Positions 1-8,800 of a DNA stretch of 64,000 nucleotides are shown here, piece after piece. Each line of letters opens with the position of its first letter. Within the stretch, counting starts at the first letter, position 1. Position numbers and translations under genes: made by a program. Origin of the DNA: Streptomyces beijiangensis (lineage in GTDB: Bacteria > Actinomycetota > Actinomycetes > Streptomycetales > Streptomycetaceae); assembly GCF_017315755.1 (NCBI RefSeq), contig NZ_JAFLRJ010000036.1, forward strand, positions 62,001 to 126,000, written 5' to 3'. The notes below the pieces were generated by a model. That model worked only from the letters and a program-made list of their open reading frames with translations, was not told where the DNA came from and did not search any database.

Positions 1-102
1 CATGGAGACGGCCCGCGCCAGCTCGGCGAAACCGGCCCGTCCCTCGCGCTGCAGGACATCGAGAATGCGCCAGTCGGTGGCGTCCGGGGAATACTCGGTC
101 AT
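1..102 (-). CDS. Lrp/AsnC-family regulator, N-terminal part (cut by window edge)
   Basis: Only the first 34 codons lie in the window, reading leftward off the edge. The protein starts MTEYSPDATDWRILDVLQ and continues REGRAGFAELARAVSM. This is the usual start of the Lrp/AsnC winged helix: an acidic N-terminus, a D-xx-IL-xx-L first helix, then the start of the DNA-recognition unit. The effector-binding RAM domain would lie outside the window. It is divergent from the rhodanese gene at 197, so both could be controlled from the 94-bp gap. Family assignment is reasonable but rests on a short fragment; effector and targets are unknown. Confidence 0.72.
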   Translation of the reverse strand, partial: MTEYSPDATDWRILDVLQREGRAGFAELARAVSM

Positions 103-196
103 GCTCCACATTCAAGCGCCGAATCACCGGCCGATCAAGGGAAGTGCCGGGGAATCTCACTTCCTGGGGTGGTCGCCGCGCCGTAGATTTTTGGGC

Positions 197-682
197 ATGA
201 CCTCACAGCTCACCGCACCCGCCAACGCCGTTCTCCGAGTGCCGCCGGCGTCTCCCGCGGCGGCCGCCGCCTACTTCTCGGCCAGCCTGGCCTTCCACGC
301 GGATGTCTCCGACGTCGCCGCCGCGCTCGCCGCCGACGGTGACCCGGGCTTCGTCGTCGTCGACTCGCGCTCCACCGCCTCCTGGGACCAGGGGCACGTC
401 CCCGGTGCGGTGCACCTGCCGACCGCGCTGATCGCCGAGCAGGCCGGGAAGCTCCTCGACACGTCGGTGCCGGTCGTCACGTACTGCTGGGGCCCCGGCT
501 GCAACGGCGGCACCCGCGCCGCGCTCGCCCTCGCCGGATTCGGCTTCCAGGTCAAGGAGATGCTGGGCGGATTCGAGTACTGGGTGCGCGAGGGCTTCGA
601 GTTCGAGACCTGGGAGGGCAGGGAGAAGCGCGACGCCGACCCGCTGACCGCCCCCGTCGACTCGGACGACTGCGGCTGCTGA
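197..682 (+). CDS. Rhodanese-like domain protein
   Basis: 161 residues, a single rhodanese fold after a roughly 35-residue Ala-rich N-terminus. The N-terminal landmark VVVDSRS is followed by W-x-x-GHVPGAVHLPT, the usual first rhodanese signature. The active-site loop is Y-C-W-G-P-G-C-N-G, with the catalytic Cys near residue 99 and a second Cys in the same loop. The C-terminus ends DDCGC, a pair of cysteines close to the end that could be a metal or redox site. The family moves sulfane sulfur to thiols or cyanide; the actual acceptor is unknown. The start at 197 puts the ATG just before MTSQLTAP. No operon partner; transcription should end at the hairpin at 691-731. Confidence 0.85.
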   Translation: MTSQLTAPANAVLRVPPASPAAAAAYFSASLAFHADVSDVAAALAADGDPGFVVVDSRSTASWDQGHVPGAVHLPTALIAEQAGKLLDTSVPVVTYCWGPGCNGGTRAALALAGFGFQVKEMLGGFEYWVREGFEFETWEGREKRDADPLTAPVDSDDCGC

Positions 683-690
683 CCACAGCA

Positions 691-731
691 CGGGGGCCGG
701 GTCCCGGCGATGTGCCAGGACCCGGCCCCCG
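691..731. terminator. Bidirectional hairpin terminator
   Basis: GGGGGCCGGGTCC (692-704) pairs with GGACCCGGCCCCC (718-730) around a 13-nt loop. It lies between the convergent rhodanese and DUF885 genes and can serve both. There is no U-tract, as is usual in Streptomyces. Confidence 0.8.
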
Positions 732-740
732 TAACCCGTG

Positions 741-2423
741 CTAGAGCTTCGACAGCTCGTCCACCAGGTCGTCCAGACCCAGCGAACCCTGCGAAAGCGC
801 CGCCATGTGCCAGGCCTTGGCGTCGAAGGAATCGCCGTGCGCCTTACGGGCGTTCTCGCGGCCGAGCAGCCACGCCCGCTCGCCCAGCTTGTAGCCGATC
901 GCCTGCGCGGGCATCGACAGATAGCGGGTGAGCTCGCTCTCCACGAAGTCCGCGGGACGGCCGCTGTGGCTGCCGAAGAACTCCTGGGCCAGCTCCGGCG
1001 TCCAGCGCTCACCCGGGTGGAAGGGCGAGTCCGCCGGGATCTCCAGCTCCAGGTGCATGCCGATGTCGACGATCACCCGGCAGGCGCGCATCATCTGCGC
1101 GTCCAGGTAGCCGAGCCTGCGCTCCGCGTCGGGCAGGAAGCCCAGCTCGTCCATCAGCCGCTCCGCGTACAGCGCCCAGCCCTCGGCATTGGCGCTGACG
1201 ATGCCGACGGTCGCCTGGTAGCGGGAGAGCTGGTCGGCGACGTGCGCCCACTGCGCCAGCTGCAGGTGGTGGCCGGGGACGCCCTCGTGGTACCAGGTGG
1301 AGACCAGGTCGTAGACCGGGAAACGCGTCTCGCCCATCGTCGGCAGCCAGGTGCGGCCCGGGCGGGAGAAGTCCTCCGACGGAGGCGAGTAGTACGGGGC
1401 CGCCGCGCCGCCCGGCGGGGCGATGCACGACTCCACCTTCCGCACCCGCTCGGCGAGTTCGAAGTGGGTGCCGTCGAGCGCGTCCATCGCCTCGGTCATC
1501 AGCGACTGCAGCCAGGCCTGGACCTCGTCGACGCCCTCGATGTGGGTACCGTGCACATCGAGATGCGCCAGGGCCTCCCAGGGGCCGGCGCCGGGAAGGA
1601 TCTTCTCCGCCTCGGTCTTCATCTCGGCCAGCAGACGGTGGTACTCCGACCAGCCGTAGGCGTACGCCTCGTCCAGGTCGAGGTCGGTGCCGTTGAAGTA
1701 GCGCGACCAGCGGGCGTACCGCTCGCGGCCCACCGTGTCGGGGGCGTCCGCGACGGCGGGCGCGTACACGTCGCGCATCCAGTCGCGCAGTGCCACGACC
1801 GCCTCGGTGGCGGAGCGGCCCACGGTGTCCAGTTCCTTGCGCAGCGAGTCGGGACCGGTCGCCGCGAAGTCCTCGAACCAGCCGCGGTCCTCACCCGCCC
1901 ACTCGGTGAGCTGCCCGACGAAGGTCGCGGTCGGGCGCGGACCGCCGAGGAGCCCGCGCTCCAGGCCCAGCGCGAGCGACTGACGGTAACCCTCCAGCGC
2001 GGCCGGTACGGCGGCGAGCCGCTCGACGACCGCAGCCCAGTCCTCCTCGGTCTCCGTGGGCGTCACGCTGAACACTTCGCGGATGCCGTGTGCCGGGGAG
2101 TGGATGTTGGAGACGGCGCGCAGTGCCTCGTCGCTGTCGTGGACGGCGAGTTCCGCGGTGAGCCGCTCGCGCAGCAGCCGTCCGCAGCGCCGCTCCGCAT
2201 CGTTCTGTGCGCCCGGCAGCTGCTCGGCCGCGTCCAGCTTCGCGAGCGTCGTACGGGCGAGCGCGGCGAGGCGCGCGGTGCCTGCGGGGGAGAAGTCGGG
2301 CAGGCCGGCGGAGCTCTCCTTGACTCCGAGGTAGGTACCGGTGATCGGGTCGAGCGCGATGAGCTCGTCGACGTAGGCGTCGGCGACCTGGCGGGGCAGT
2401 GAGCTGCCGGGTGTCTCTGACAT
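741..2423 (-). CDS. DUF885 family metallopeptidase-like protein
   Basis: 560 residues from the chosen start MSETPGSS. An upstream in-frame ATG at 2462 exists, but the ATG at 2423 has an ACGAGGA ribosome site at proper distance. DUF885 proteins are predicted zinc peptidases or carboxypeptidases. Here the signature is WYHEGVPGHHLQLAQ at about residues 385-400: an HEXXH-like element with the family's extra PGHH. A further conserved stretch, NAEGWALYAERL, with a Glu that may be the third zinc ligand, follows about 45 residues on. No signal peptide or membrane segment is visible, so it is probably cytoplasmic. The Lrp-type regulator gene at 2466 is 42 bp upstream on the same strand; the two may be co-transcribed. 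Substrate unknown. Confidence 0.87.
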   Translation of the reverse strand: MSETPGSSLPRQVADAYVDELIALDPITGTYLGVKESSAGLPDFSPAGTARLAALARTTLAKLDAAEQLPGAQNDAERRCGRLLRERLTAELAVHDSDEALRAVSNIHSPAHGIREVFSVTPTETEEDWAAVVERLAAVPAALEGYRQSLALGLERGLLGGPRPTATFVGQLTEWAGEDRGWFEDFAATGPDSLRKELDTVGRSATEAVVALRDWMRDVYAPAVADAPDTVGRERYARWSRYFNGTDLDLDEAYAYGWSEYHRLLAEMKTEAEKILPGAGPWEALAHLDVHGTHIEGVDEVQAWLQSLMTEAMDALDGTHFELAERVRKVESCIAPPGGAAAPYYSPPSEDFSRPGRTWLPTMGETRFPVYDLVSTWYHEGVPGHHLQLAQWAHVADQLSRYQATVGIVSANAEGWALYAERLMDELGFLPDAERRLGYLDAQMMRACRVIVDIGMHLELEIPADSPFHPGERWTPELAQEFFGSHSGRPADFVESELTRYLSMPAQAIGYKLGERAWLLGRENARKAHGDSFDAKAWHMAALSQGSLGLDDLVDELSKL

Positions 2424-2465
2424 GCCGACATCCTCGTACGGAAGAGGGGTCCGCGTCATCACCCT

Positions 2466-2954
2466 TCAGACCCTGACTCCTGACTCGGGCGGCAGCAGCG
2501 GCCCGCACTCCCACTGCTGGAAGATGAGCCGGGTCTCCACCCTGACCACTTCGCGCCGCGCGGTGAACTCGTCGAGGACGAGCCGCTGGAGGTCCGCGGT
2601 GTCGGCCACCGCCACATGGACCAGATAGTCCTCGGGACCGGCCAGGTGGAAGAGCGCCCGTACCTCGGGCAGCGCACGGATCCGGTCCACGAAGGGTCCG
2701 ACGAGCTCGCGGAGGTGCGGCCGCACCTGCACGGAGAGCAGCGCCTCCAGACCCCGGCCCAGCTTCGCCGGGTCGAGCCGGAGCTGATGGCCGAGAATCA
2801 CCCCCGAGCGGCGCAGCCGCGCCACCCGGTCAAGACAGGTCGAGGCGGCCACGCCCACTTCCGCGGCGAGCTCCCGGTAGGTGGTCCGGGCATCGTTCTG
2901 CAGCAGGCGGAGTATGTGCAGATCGACCGGGTCCAGTGCGACAGATTCGGTCAT
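2466..2954 (-). CDS. Lrp/AsnC-family transcriptional regulator
   Basis: 162 residues. Residues 1-60 form the AsnC helix-turn-helix (DPVDLHILRLLQNDART, then ELAAEVGVAASTCLDRVARL). The remainder is the RAM/effector domain ending in an acidic strand region. Proteins of this family sense amino acids and regulate nearby metabolic or transport genes. The gene is divergent from a Cys/Met-metabolism PLP enzyme at 3014, the most likely local target, and lies just upstream of DUF885. The ATG at 2954 has no purine-rich ribosome site; a TACGTT -10 hexamer ends 6 nt before it, which suggests a leaderless message. Effector unknown. Confidence 0.88.
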   Translation of the reverse strand: MTESVALDPVDLHILRLLQNDARTTYRELAAEVGVAASTCLDRVARLRRSGVILGHQLRLDPAKLGRGLEALLSVQVRPHLRELVGPFVDRIRALPEVRALFHLAGPEDYLVHVAVADTADLQRLVLDEFTARREVVRVETRLIFQQWECGPLLPPESGVRV

Positions 2955-2960
2955 CGGGCG

Positions 2961-2966
2961 AACGTA
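2961..2966 (-). promoter_or_regulatory. -10 box for a leaderless Lrp-type mRNA
   Basis: On the minus strand TACGTT is followed by 6 nt (CGCCCG) and then the ATG at 2954. This TANNNT spacing places the transcription start at or next to the A of the start codon. No Shine-Dalgarno sequence is visible. Confidence 0.5.
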
Positions 2967-3013
2967 ACACGGCAGTTGGCGGTGCCAGCCCGACGGTTGT
3001 TCAGAGTACGGCC

Positions 3014-4207
3014 ATGGAAACCGACGCCTCGACCACACCCAGGGCCCTGGCCACCGAAGCCGTGCACGCCGGACGCGAAGACCTCGCCGGGCTCGGACTG
3101 CACGCCCCGCCGCTCGACCTGTCGACGACCTACCCCTCCTACGACAGCAGGGGCGAGGCCGCCAGGATCGACGCCTTCGCCGCCACCGGGGCCCGCCCCG
3201 AAGGACCGCCCGTCTACGCCCGCCTCGACAACCCGACCACGGGCCGCTTCGAGACGGCGCTCGCCCGGCTCGAAGGGGCCCAGAGCGCGGTCGCGTTCGC
3301 GAGCGGCATGGCGGCGCTGACCGCGGTCCTTCTCGTACGGGCGGCGGCGGGCCTGCGCCATGTCGTGGCCGTACGTCCGCTCTACGGATGCAGCGACCAC
3401 CTGCTGACCGCGGGGCTGCTCGGCACGGAGGTGACCTGGGTCGACCCGGCTGGGGTCGCCGACGCGATCCGCCCCGACACCGGTCTGGTGATGGTCGAGA
3501 CGCCCGCCAACCCGACCCTCGCCGAGACCGACATCCGGGCGCTCGCCCACTCCTGCGGCTCCGTCCCGCTGCTCGTCGACTCGACGTTCGCCACCCCGGT
3601 GCTCCAGCGGCCGCTCGGACTCGGCGCACGGATCGTGCTGCACAGCGCGACCAAGTACCTGGGCGGGCACGGCGATGTGATGGGCGGGGTGGTGGCCTGC
3701 GACGAGGAGTTCGCGGGGAAGCTCCGCCAGATGCGCTTCGCGACCGGCGGCATCCTGCATCCGATGGCCGGATATCTGCTGCTGCGCGGCCTCTCCACTC
3801 TCCCCGTACGGATGCGGGCAGCGTCGGCGACCGCCGCCGAACTGGCCCGCAGACTGACCGTGGACCCGCGCGTCGCGCGGGTCCACTATCCGAAACTGGG
3901 CGGCGCCATGGTCGCCTTCGAGGTGTACGGCGACCCGCACCGGCTCATCGCCGGCGTCACCCTGATCACTCCCGCCGTCAGCCTCGGCAGCGTCGACAGC
4001 CTCATCCAGCACCCGGCCTCCATAAGCCACCGCATCGTGGCCGAGGGAGACCGGCGCGCCGGGGGCGTCAGCGACCGGCTGCTGCGGATGTCGGTCGGGC
4101 TCGAGGACGTCGAGGACCTGTGGCGGGACCTGTGTGAGGCCCTCAGTACTCAGCCTGCTCGTACGGAAGGCGGGAGCGTACCGGTGTTGCGTCCAGTCGT
4201 GCGGTGA
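3014..4207 (+). CDS. Cys/Met metabolism PLP-dependent enzyme (cystathionine gamma-lyase/synthase family)
   Basis: 397 residues, beginning METDASTTPRALATEAVHAG; the ATEAVHAG start is typical of the trans-sulfuration family. The substrate loop YARLDNPTT, the phosphate-binding area AFASGMAAL, and the PLP-lysine motif HSATKYLGGHGD near residue 215 are all present. These enzymes make or cleave cystathionine, O-acylhomoserine or methionine. The sequence alone does not say which; gamma-lyase/methionine gamma-lyase is a fair guess. The family core ends around DLCEALS, but no stop occurs there. The frame runs on 21 codons into the antisense of the next gene, giving a 65-bp tail-to-tail overlap. The divergent Lrp-type gene may regulate it. 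Confidence 0.85.
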   Translation: METDASTTPRALATEAVHAGREDLAGLGLHAPPLDLSTTYPSYDSRGEAARIDAFAATGARPEGPPVYARLDNPTTGRFETALARLEGAQSAVAFASGMAALTAVLLVRAAAGLRHVVAVRPLYGCSDHLLTAGLLGTEVTWVDPAGVADAIRPDTGLVMVETPANPTLAETDIRALAHSCGSVPLLVDSTFATPVLQRPLGLGARIVLHSATKYLGGHGDVMGGVVACDEEFAGKLRQMRFATGGILHPMAGYLLLRGLSTLPVRMRAASATAAELARRLTVDPRVARVHYPKLGGAMVAFEVYGDPHRLIAGVTLITPAVSLGSVDSLIQHPASISHRIVAEGDRRAGGVSDRLLRMSVGLEDVEDLWRDLCEALSTQPARTEGGSVPVLRPVVR

Positions 4208-5525
4208 CCACCAGGGTGCCGTCCTCGATCTGGTAGTCCAGCGGCAGGCCCAGACCGCGCATGGCCGCGACCATCCCGGTGTTGGACGCCTGGGTCACTG
4301 CGTACACGCTCTCGCAGCCGGCCTCGACGGCGAGCGTGACCAGCCGGCCGAGGAGCTCGGAGCCGATGCCGCGGCGCTGCCAGTCGTCCTCGACGAGCAG
4401 TGCCACCTCGGTCTCGTCGCCGTCCCACAGCAGGTGGCCGAGGGCGACGATCCGGCCCGATGCGGTCTGCACGGCGAGGGTGCGGCCGAAGCGCGGGCTG
4501 AGGAGGTGGCTGAGATAGCGGTCCGCGTCGCCGACGGGGCCGTGGTAGCGCAGGCCCAGCGTCCGCTCCGAGCAGCGCTCCTGCATCTCCCGGGCGGCCT
4601 CGACATCGTCGAGGTCGGCCCGGCGGACGCTGATCTCGTTGCCCTCGGGGAGCGTGAGGACGTCCCGGCTGCGCGGCATGCGCGGCCCGAGGCGGGCATC
4701 GAGCTCGACGAGGGCGCGGGCGCGGGCGAACTCGGTCGGGGTGAACGGCAGATAGGGCCGCTCGACGGTGATGACACCGCCCGAGGGATCGCGCAGCCGC
4801 AGCGACGTTCCTTCGAGTACGCCTTCCACGGGTGCCGTCTCGCCGGTGGGCCGGCCGGTGAAGGAGACGGCGGGAAGCGAGTGGATGGTGCAGCGGCCGA
4901 GCAACTGGCGCAGCGCGAGCGGCAGTTCGGCGGCGTCCAGCGCGGTGCGGGTGGCCAGACCGAGGACCCGGGTGGGTGCGTCGACCAGATCGTGGGCGTC
5001 GGCGCGCTCGATCCAGGTGTCCCGGCCGCCGGCCACGGAGACCTCCCGGCTCAGCTCGTTGGCCTGCATATCGGCGGGCGCCCTGAGGAGGAACTCGTCG
5101 ACCGTGGCGTCGCCGAGTGGATGGGTCTGCAGGGTCAGGATGTCCACCCGGTGGCGGGCGAGTGCGATGCAGAGCGAGGCGAGGGTGCCCGGTTCGTCCC
5201 GTACGGTCGTGCGCATCCGCCACAGGGCGGTCGCGGTGCCGGAGGCCTCGGCGGCGGGGGAGCCGCCGGCCGTATCGCCGGCCGCCCCGCTGTCGGCCGG
5301 TGGTGCATGGCTGTGGCGGCGTGCCCACCATGTGTGGAAACCGGCCGTGGCGGCGAGTGCGACGGCCGAGAACACCAGGAGGTATGGCCCGTCCGGGCCA
5401 TGCGCGACGAGATTGGCGATCGCGTCGGCGACGGCCACGGCGGTGAAGAGGGCGGCGAGCTCGACGAGGTCCCGCCGCCAGTGGTGCGGACGGCGGGCGC
5501 TCTTCGAAGAAGTCACATCAGTCAT
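4143..5525 (-). CDS. Membrane-anchored ACT-GNAT fusion protein
   Basis: 460 residues with an uncommon layout. Two hydrophobic helices lie near residues 20-66 (LVELAALFTAVAVADAI and YLLVFSAVALAATAGF), followed by a Pro/Ala-rich linker. An ACT-like ligand domain is at about 105-215 (TVRDEPGTLASLCIALARHRVDI). A GNAT acetyltransferase occupies about 290-455, with the acetyl-CoA loop motif QRRGIGSELL and the final ASNTGMVAAMRGLG segment. GNAT enzymes acetylate small molecules or lysines; ACT domains bind amino acids. The combination suggests membrane-proximal acetylation controlled by an amino acid, but the substrate is unknown. The start at 5525 has only a weak GAGTGA site. Confidence 0.8.
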   Translation of the reverse strand: MTDVTSSKSARRPHHWRRDLVELAALFTAVAVADAIANLVAHGPDGPYLLVFSAVALAATAGFHTWWARRHSHAPPADSGAAGDTAGGSPAAEASGTATALWRMRTTVRDEPGTLASLCIALARHRVDILTLQTHPLGDATVDEFLLRAPADMQANELSREVSVAGGRDTWIERADAHDLVDAPTRVLGLATRTALDAAELPLALRQLLGRCTIHSLPAVSFTGRPTGETAPVEGVLEGTSLRLRDPSGGVITVERPYLPFTPTEFARARALVELDARLGPRMPRSRDVLTLPEGNEISVRRADLDDVEAAREMQERCSERTLGLRYHGPVGDADRYLSHLLSPRFGRTLAVQTASGRIVALGHLLWDGDETEVALLVEDDWQRRGIGSELLGRLVTLAVEAGCESVYAVTQASNTGMVAAMRGLGLPLDYQIEDGTLVVTARLDATPVRSRLPYEQAEY

Positions 5526-5653
5526 GGCATCACTCTGGCAAAGCGGTGTTGCGTGATCACGAACGTTTTGTGACTGACGGGTTAAGTGTGGTTTTGGCTG
5601 TTTGGGTACCTTTTCTCGCCAGAGATGGCGTGAAATGCCTTGATCCGTTGCTG

Positions 5654-7237
5654 TTACTGGCCGACACGCCCGGGCTGCAGAACCTGGGTGAAGAGCACGG
5701 TGCCGCCCTGCGCCCGCAGCCGTACCGTCAGCTCACCGCTCTCCCCGTCGATCTCCACCTCGCCGTAGTACGGCGGATTCTCCAGCGGCGAGGCGTTGGC
5801 GAACGCCGGCGCCGCCACGAAGACGCGGTCCGGGCCGAAGGTGCCGTCCAACTGGCTCGCCTGGAACCCGCCCGCGGCCAGCGGTCCCGAGACGAACTCC
5901 CAGAACGGCGCGAAGTCCTTGAACGCCGCACGCTCCGGCAGGTAGTGCTGGGCGGAGGTGTGGTGCACATCGGCTGTCAGCCACAGGGTCCCGGTGATCC
6001 GCCGGTGCTTGATGAACCGCAGCAGCTCCGCGATCTGCAGCTCCCGCCCCAGCGGCGCCCCCGGATCGCCCTGTGCGACCGCCTCGAAGTCGGTCGCCCC
6101 GTCGGGAACGACCAGCCCCAGCGGCATGTCGGCGGCGATCACCTTCCAGGTCGCACGCGACCGCGCCAGCTCGCGCTTGAGCCAGGCCAGCTGCTCGGCG
6201 CCCATGATGCCCGTGGTGTCGTCGGTCTGCCGGCCGGGGGAGTTGGCGTTGCGGTACGTCCGCATGTCGAGGACGAAGACGTCGAGGAGCGGGCCGTGAT
6301 TGACCACCCGGTGCACCCGGCCGCCGGGCCGGTCGGGACGCAGCGTGGAGATGGGGAAGTACTCGCGGAAGGCCCGCATCGAGCGGGCGGCCAGTACGTC
6401 GACGTTCTTCTCGGTGTAGCGGACGTCGTCGAGTATCTGGCCGGGGTACCAGTTGTTGCGGACCTCGTGGTCGTCCCACTGGATGATCGAGGGGACCTGT
6501 GCGTTGAACCGGCGCAGGTTGTCGTCCAGCAGGTTGTAGCGGAAGTTGCCGCGGTATTCGGCAAGGGTCTCGGCCACCTTGGACTTCTCCGCGGTGGTGA
6601 CATTGCGCCACACCCGTCCGTCCGGCAGCGTCACGCTGGGCAGGATGACGCCGTCGGCATAGATGTTGTCACCGCTGCACAGGAAGAAATCGGGGTCCAG
6701 ACGGCTCATCTCGTCGTAGACGGTGTAGCCGCCGATGTCCGGGTTGATGCCCCAGCCCTGCCCGGCGATGTCGCCGGACCACAGGAAGCGCACCCCGTCG
6801 CGGCGGTGGGCTGGCGCGGTGCGGAAGGTGCCGTGCACCGGCTCCGAGGTGCGGCGCGGGTCGTCCGGGTCGGCGAGGGTGACGCGGTAGTGGATCTGCT
6901 CGCCGGCGGGCAGGCCGTGCAGCGCGGTCGTACCGGTGAAGTCGGTTCCGGAACCGAGCAGCGGGCCGTGCCAGCTGCGGGCGCGCCGGAAGGACTCGGT
7001 CGCCGAGGTCTCCACGGTCAAACGGGCCGGACGGTCCGAGCGCGCCCAGATGATGCCCGACGAGGTGGTGATGTCGCCGGCCTGGACACCCCAGTCGGCG
7101 CGGGGGCGGCCGGCGAGCGCCTGTGCGGGGGCGGCGGCCGCGAGGCCGGCGGGGACGGCCAGCGCGGCCGATGCGGCGAGCGAACCGCGCAGCACGGTGC
7201 GGCGGTCGGGTACAGGGATGCGGGGGCTGTACGACAT
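5654..7237 (-). CDS. PhoD-like alkaline phosphatase/phosphodiesterase, Tat-exported
   Basis: 527 residues. The N-terminus has a twin-arginine signal (DRRTVLRG followed by a hydrophobic Ala/Leu run ending APAQALA). A PhoD N-terminal beta domain follows (WGVQAGDITTSSGIIWARSD). The catalytic domain carries the metal-ligand motifs FLWSGDIAG, FFLCSGDNIYADG, QWDDHEVRNNW and LTADVHHTSAQHY. PhoD enzymes use Fe3+/Ca2+ to hydrolyse phosphodiesters and monoesters such as teichoic acid or phospholipid phosphate outside the cell. The start has a GGAGGCGCATCG ribosome site. The gene follows mocR with a 97-bp gap. No clear PhoP box was seen upstream. Confidence 0.92.
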   Translation of the reverse strand: MSYSPRIPVPDRRTVLRGSLAASAALAVPAGLAAAAPAQALAGRPRADWGVQAGDITTSSGIIWARSDRPARLTVETSATESFRRARSWHGPLLGSGTDFTGTTALHGLPAGEQIHYRVTLADPDDPRRTSEPVHGTFRTAPAHRRDGVRFLWSGDIAGQGWGINPDIGGYTVYDEMSRLDPDFFLCSGDNIYADGVILPSVTLPDGRVWRNVTTAEKSKVAETLAEYRGNFRYNLLDDNLRRFNAQVPSIIQWDDHEVRNNWYPGQILDDVRYTEKNVDVLAARSMRAFREYFPISTLRPDRPGGRVHRVVNHGPLLDVFVLDMRTYRNANSPGRQTDDTTGIMGAEQLAWLKRELARSRATWKVIAADMPLGLVVPDGATDFEAVAQGDPGAPLGRELQIAELLRFIKHRRITGTLWLTADVHHTSAQHYLPERAAFKDFAPFWEFVSGPLAAGGFQASQLDGTFGPDRVFVAAPAFANASPLENPPYYGEVEIDGESGELTVRLRAQGGTVLFTQVLQPGRVGQ

Positions 7238-7334
7238 CGATGCGCCTCCAGGGGCGGTTCGGCCGGGTGTGCCGAGCCATGCCTACTGCCCGGCCGAGGC
7301 GCCCGCGCGAACCCCAGGTGAACGGCGGGTGGTG

Positions 7335-8753
7335 TCAGTCGGAGCCCGCCAGCAGCCGGACCCCGCGGACGATCTGAGCGGGCGTCAGATGCGCGTATCC
7401 GAGCACCAGCCTGACGGCTCCGTCCTGCGGGCGCGCGCTGCCGTAGTCGGTCAGCGGACGGACGGCCACGCCGGCGCGCTCCGCCCGCCGCAGGAAGCCG
7501 GCCTCGGGTCCGTAACGCTCGGGCAGTCGCGCGATGATGTGCAGACCTGCGGCGATGCCGCTGACCTCCGTGCCAGGGAAGTGCTCGGCGAGGGCGCTGA
7601 CCAGGGTGTCGCGGCGCTCGCGGTAGGCGCGCTGGCAGCGGCGCAGCTGACGGTCGTAGTCGCCGCCGGTGATCAGCTCGGCGAACAGGGCCTGGTCCAG
7701 GACGGGATGGCCCAGGTCCAGGGTGCGCTTGCGGACGGCGACCGCCTCGGTCAGCCGCGCCGGTGCGAGCAGCCAGCCGAGCCGCAGGCCGGGGGCGAGC
7801 GACTTGCTCACCGAGCCGGTGTACGCGACGTGTTCGGGGTCCAGACCCTGGAGCGCGCCGACAGGGGCCCGGTCGTACCGGAAGTCCCCGTCGTAGTCGT
7901 CCTCGATGATCAGACCGTCCACCGACCGTGCCCAGTCGAGGAGTTCGGTGCGCCGCGCGGCCGAATAGCCGATTCCGGTGGGGAAGTGGTGGGCGGGCGT
8001 CGTCTGTACTGTCCGTACGCCGCTCGCCGTGAGCGGCCCGACGGCAAGCCCCTCGTCGTCGAGGGGGAGCGGAACCGCCTTCAGCCCGGCCGCAGCGAAG
8101 AGGGCGGAGTGCTCGGGGCTTCCGGGGTCCTCCGTGCCGACCGTGCGCTGTCCCTCCTCGCGCAGGACGAAACCGAGCAGCGTCATCGCCTGCGCCACGC
8201 CCGAACAGACCACGATCCGCCCGGGGTCGGCGACCACCCCGCGGCGGCGTGCCAGCAACTCGGCCAGAGCGATCCGGAGTTGAGGCAGTCCGCGCGGATC
8301 GGGATAGCCCAGCGCATGGTGCTCCAGCGTGTTCAGGACGGACTTGTGCGCGGCGCCCCAGGCGGCGCGCGGGAAGAGCGAGAGATCCGGAGTGCCGGGA
8401 CGGAAGCTGACGAGGGCGTCGGGGGAGCGCGGGGCCGGATCGCCCGCTTCCCGGGCCACTTCCGGGACCGCGGCCCGCGCCGAGTCGCCCACCCAGGTGC
8501 CGGAACCCCGGCCGCTGCGCAGGTACCCCTCGGCGGTCAGCTGCTCGTACGCCTCGGTGACCAGTCCGCGCGAGACCCCGAGATCCATGGCGAGTTCACG
8601 GCTGGGAGGCAGCCGGGTGCCCGCCGCGAGCCGCCCCGAGCGGACCGCCTCGCGCAGCGCCTCCTGGAACTGCCTGCCCCGACGGCGGGCGGGAGCCGCT
8701 GCGGAGGGCAGCAGCAGTTCCCAGGCAGGCGAATTGGTCCCCGATGGCTCCAT
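7335..8753 (-). CDS. MocR/PdxR-type GntR regulator with aminotransferase domain
   Basis: 472 residues. Residues 30-95 form a GntR winged helix (LPPSRELAMDLGVSRGLV, then EAYEQLTAEGYL). A fold-type I aminotransferase-like domain follows (about 125-470), with IIEDDYDGDFRYD and the PLP-lysine motif GSVSKSLAPGLRLGW. MocR regulators bind PLP or PLP-amino acid adducts and often control PLP, GABA, taurine or transporter genes. The EamA exporter gene is divergent with only 47 bp between starts, so it is the obvious candidate target. A TAGGGT hexamer lies 8 nt before the ATG and no ribosome site is seen, consistent with leaderless transcription. Confidence 0.9.
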   Translation of the reverse strand: MEPSGTNSPAWELLLPSAAAPARRRGRQFQEALREAVRSGRLAAGTRLPPSRELAMDLGVSRGLVTEAYEQLTAEGYLRSGRGSGTWVGDSARAAVPEVAREAGDPAPRSPDALVSFRPGTPDLSLFPRAAWGAAHKSVLNTLEHHALGYPDPRGLPQLRIALAELLARRRGVVADPGRIVVCSGVAQAMTLLGFVLREEGQRTVGTEDPGSPEHSALFAAAGLKAVPLPLDDEGLAVGPLTASGVRTVQTTPAHHFPTGIGYSAARRTELLDWARSVDGLIIEDDYDGDFRYDRAPVGALQGLDPEHVAYTGSVSKSLAPGLRLGWLLAPARLTEAVAVRKRTLDLGHPVLDQALFAELITGGDYDRQLRRCQRAYRERRDTLVSALAEHFPGTEVSGIAAGLHIIARLPERYGPEAGFLRRAERAGVAVRPLTDYGSARPQDGAVRLVLGYAHLTPAQIVRGVRLLAGSD

Positions 8754-8761
8754 GGAAGTGG

Positions 8762-8793
8762 ACCCTAATACGGACCGCCCGGTTGCCTAACGT
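8762..8793. promoter_or_regulatory. Divergent leaderless promoters of mocR-type gene and EamA gene
   Basis: TAGGGT (8767 to 8762, minus) lies 8 nt before the regulator ATG. TAACGT (8788-8793, plus) lies 7 nt before the EamA ATG at 8801. Neither start has a Shine-Dalgarno sequence. The two -10 boxes are only 20 bp apart, so the promoters face each other over one short operator-sized segment where the MocR protein could bind. Confidence 0.5.
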
Positions 8794-8800
8794 CGCTCCC

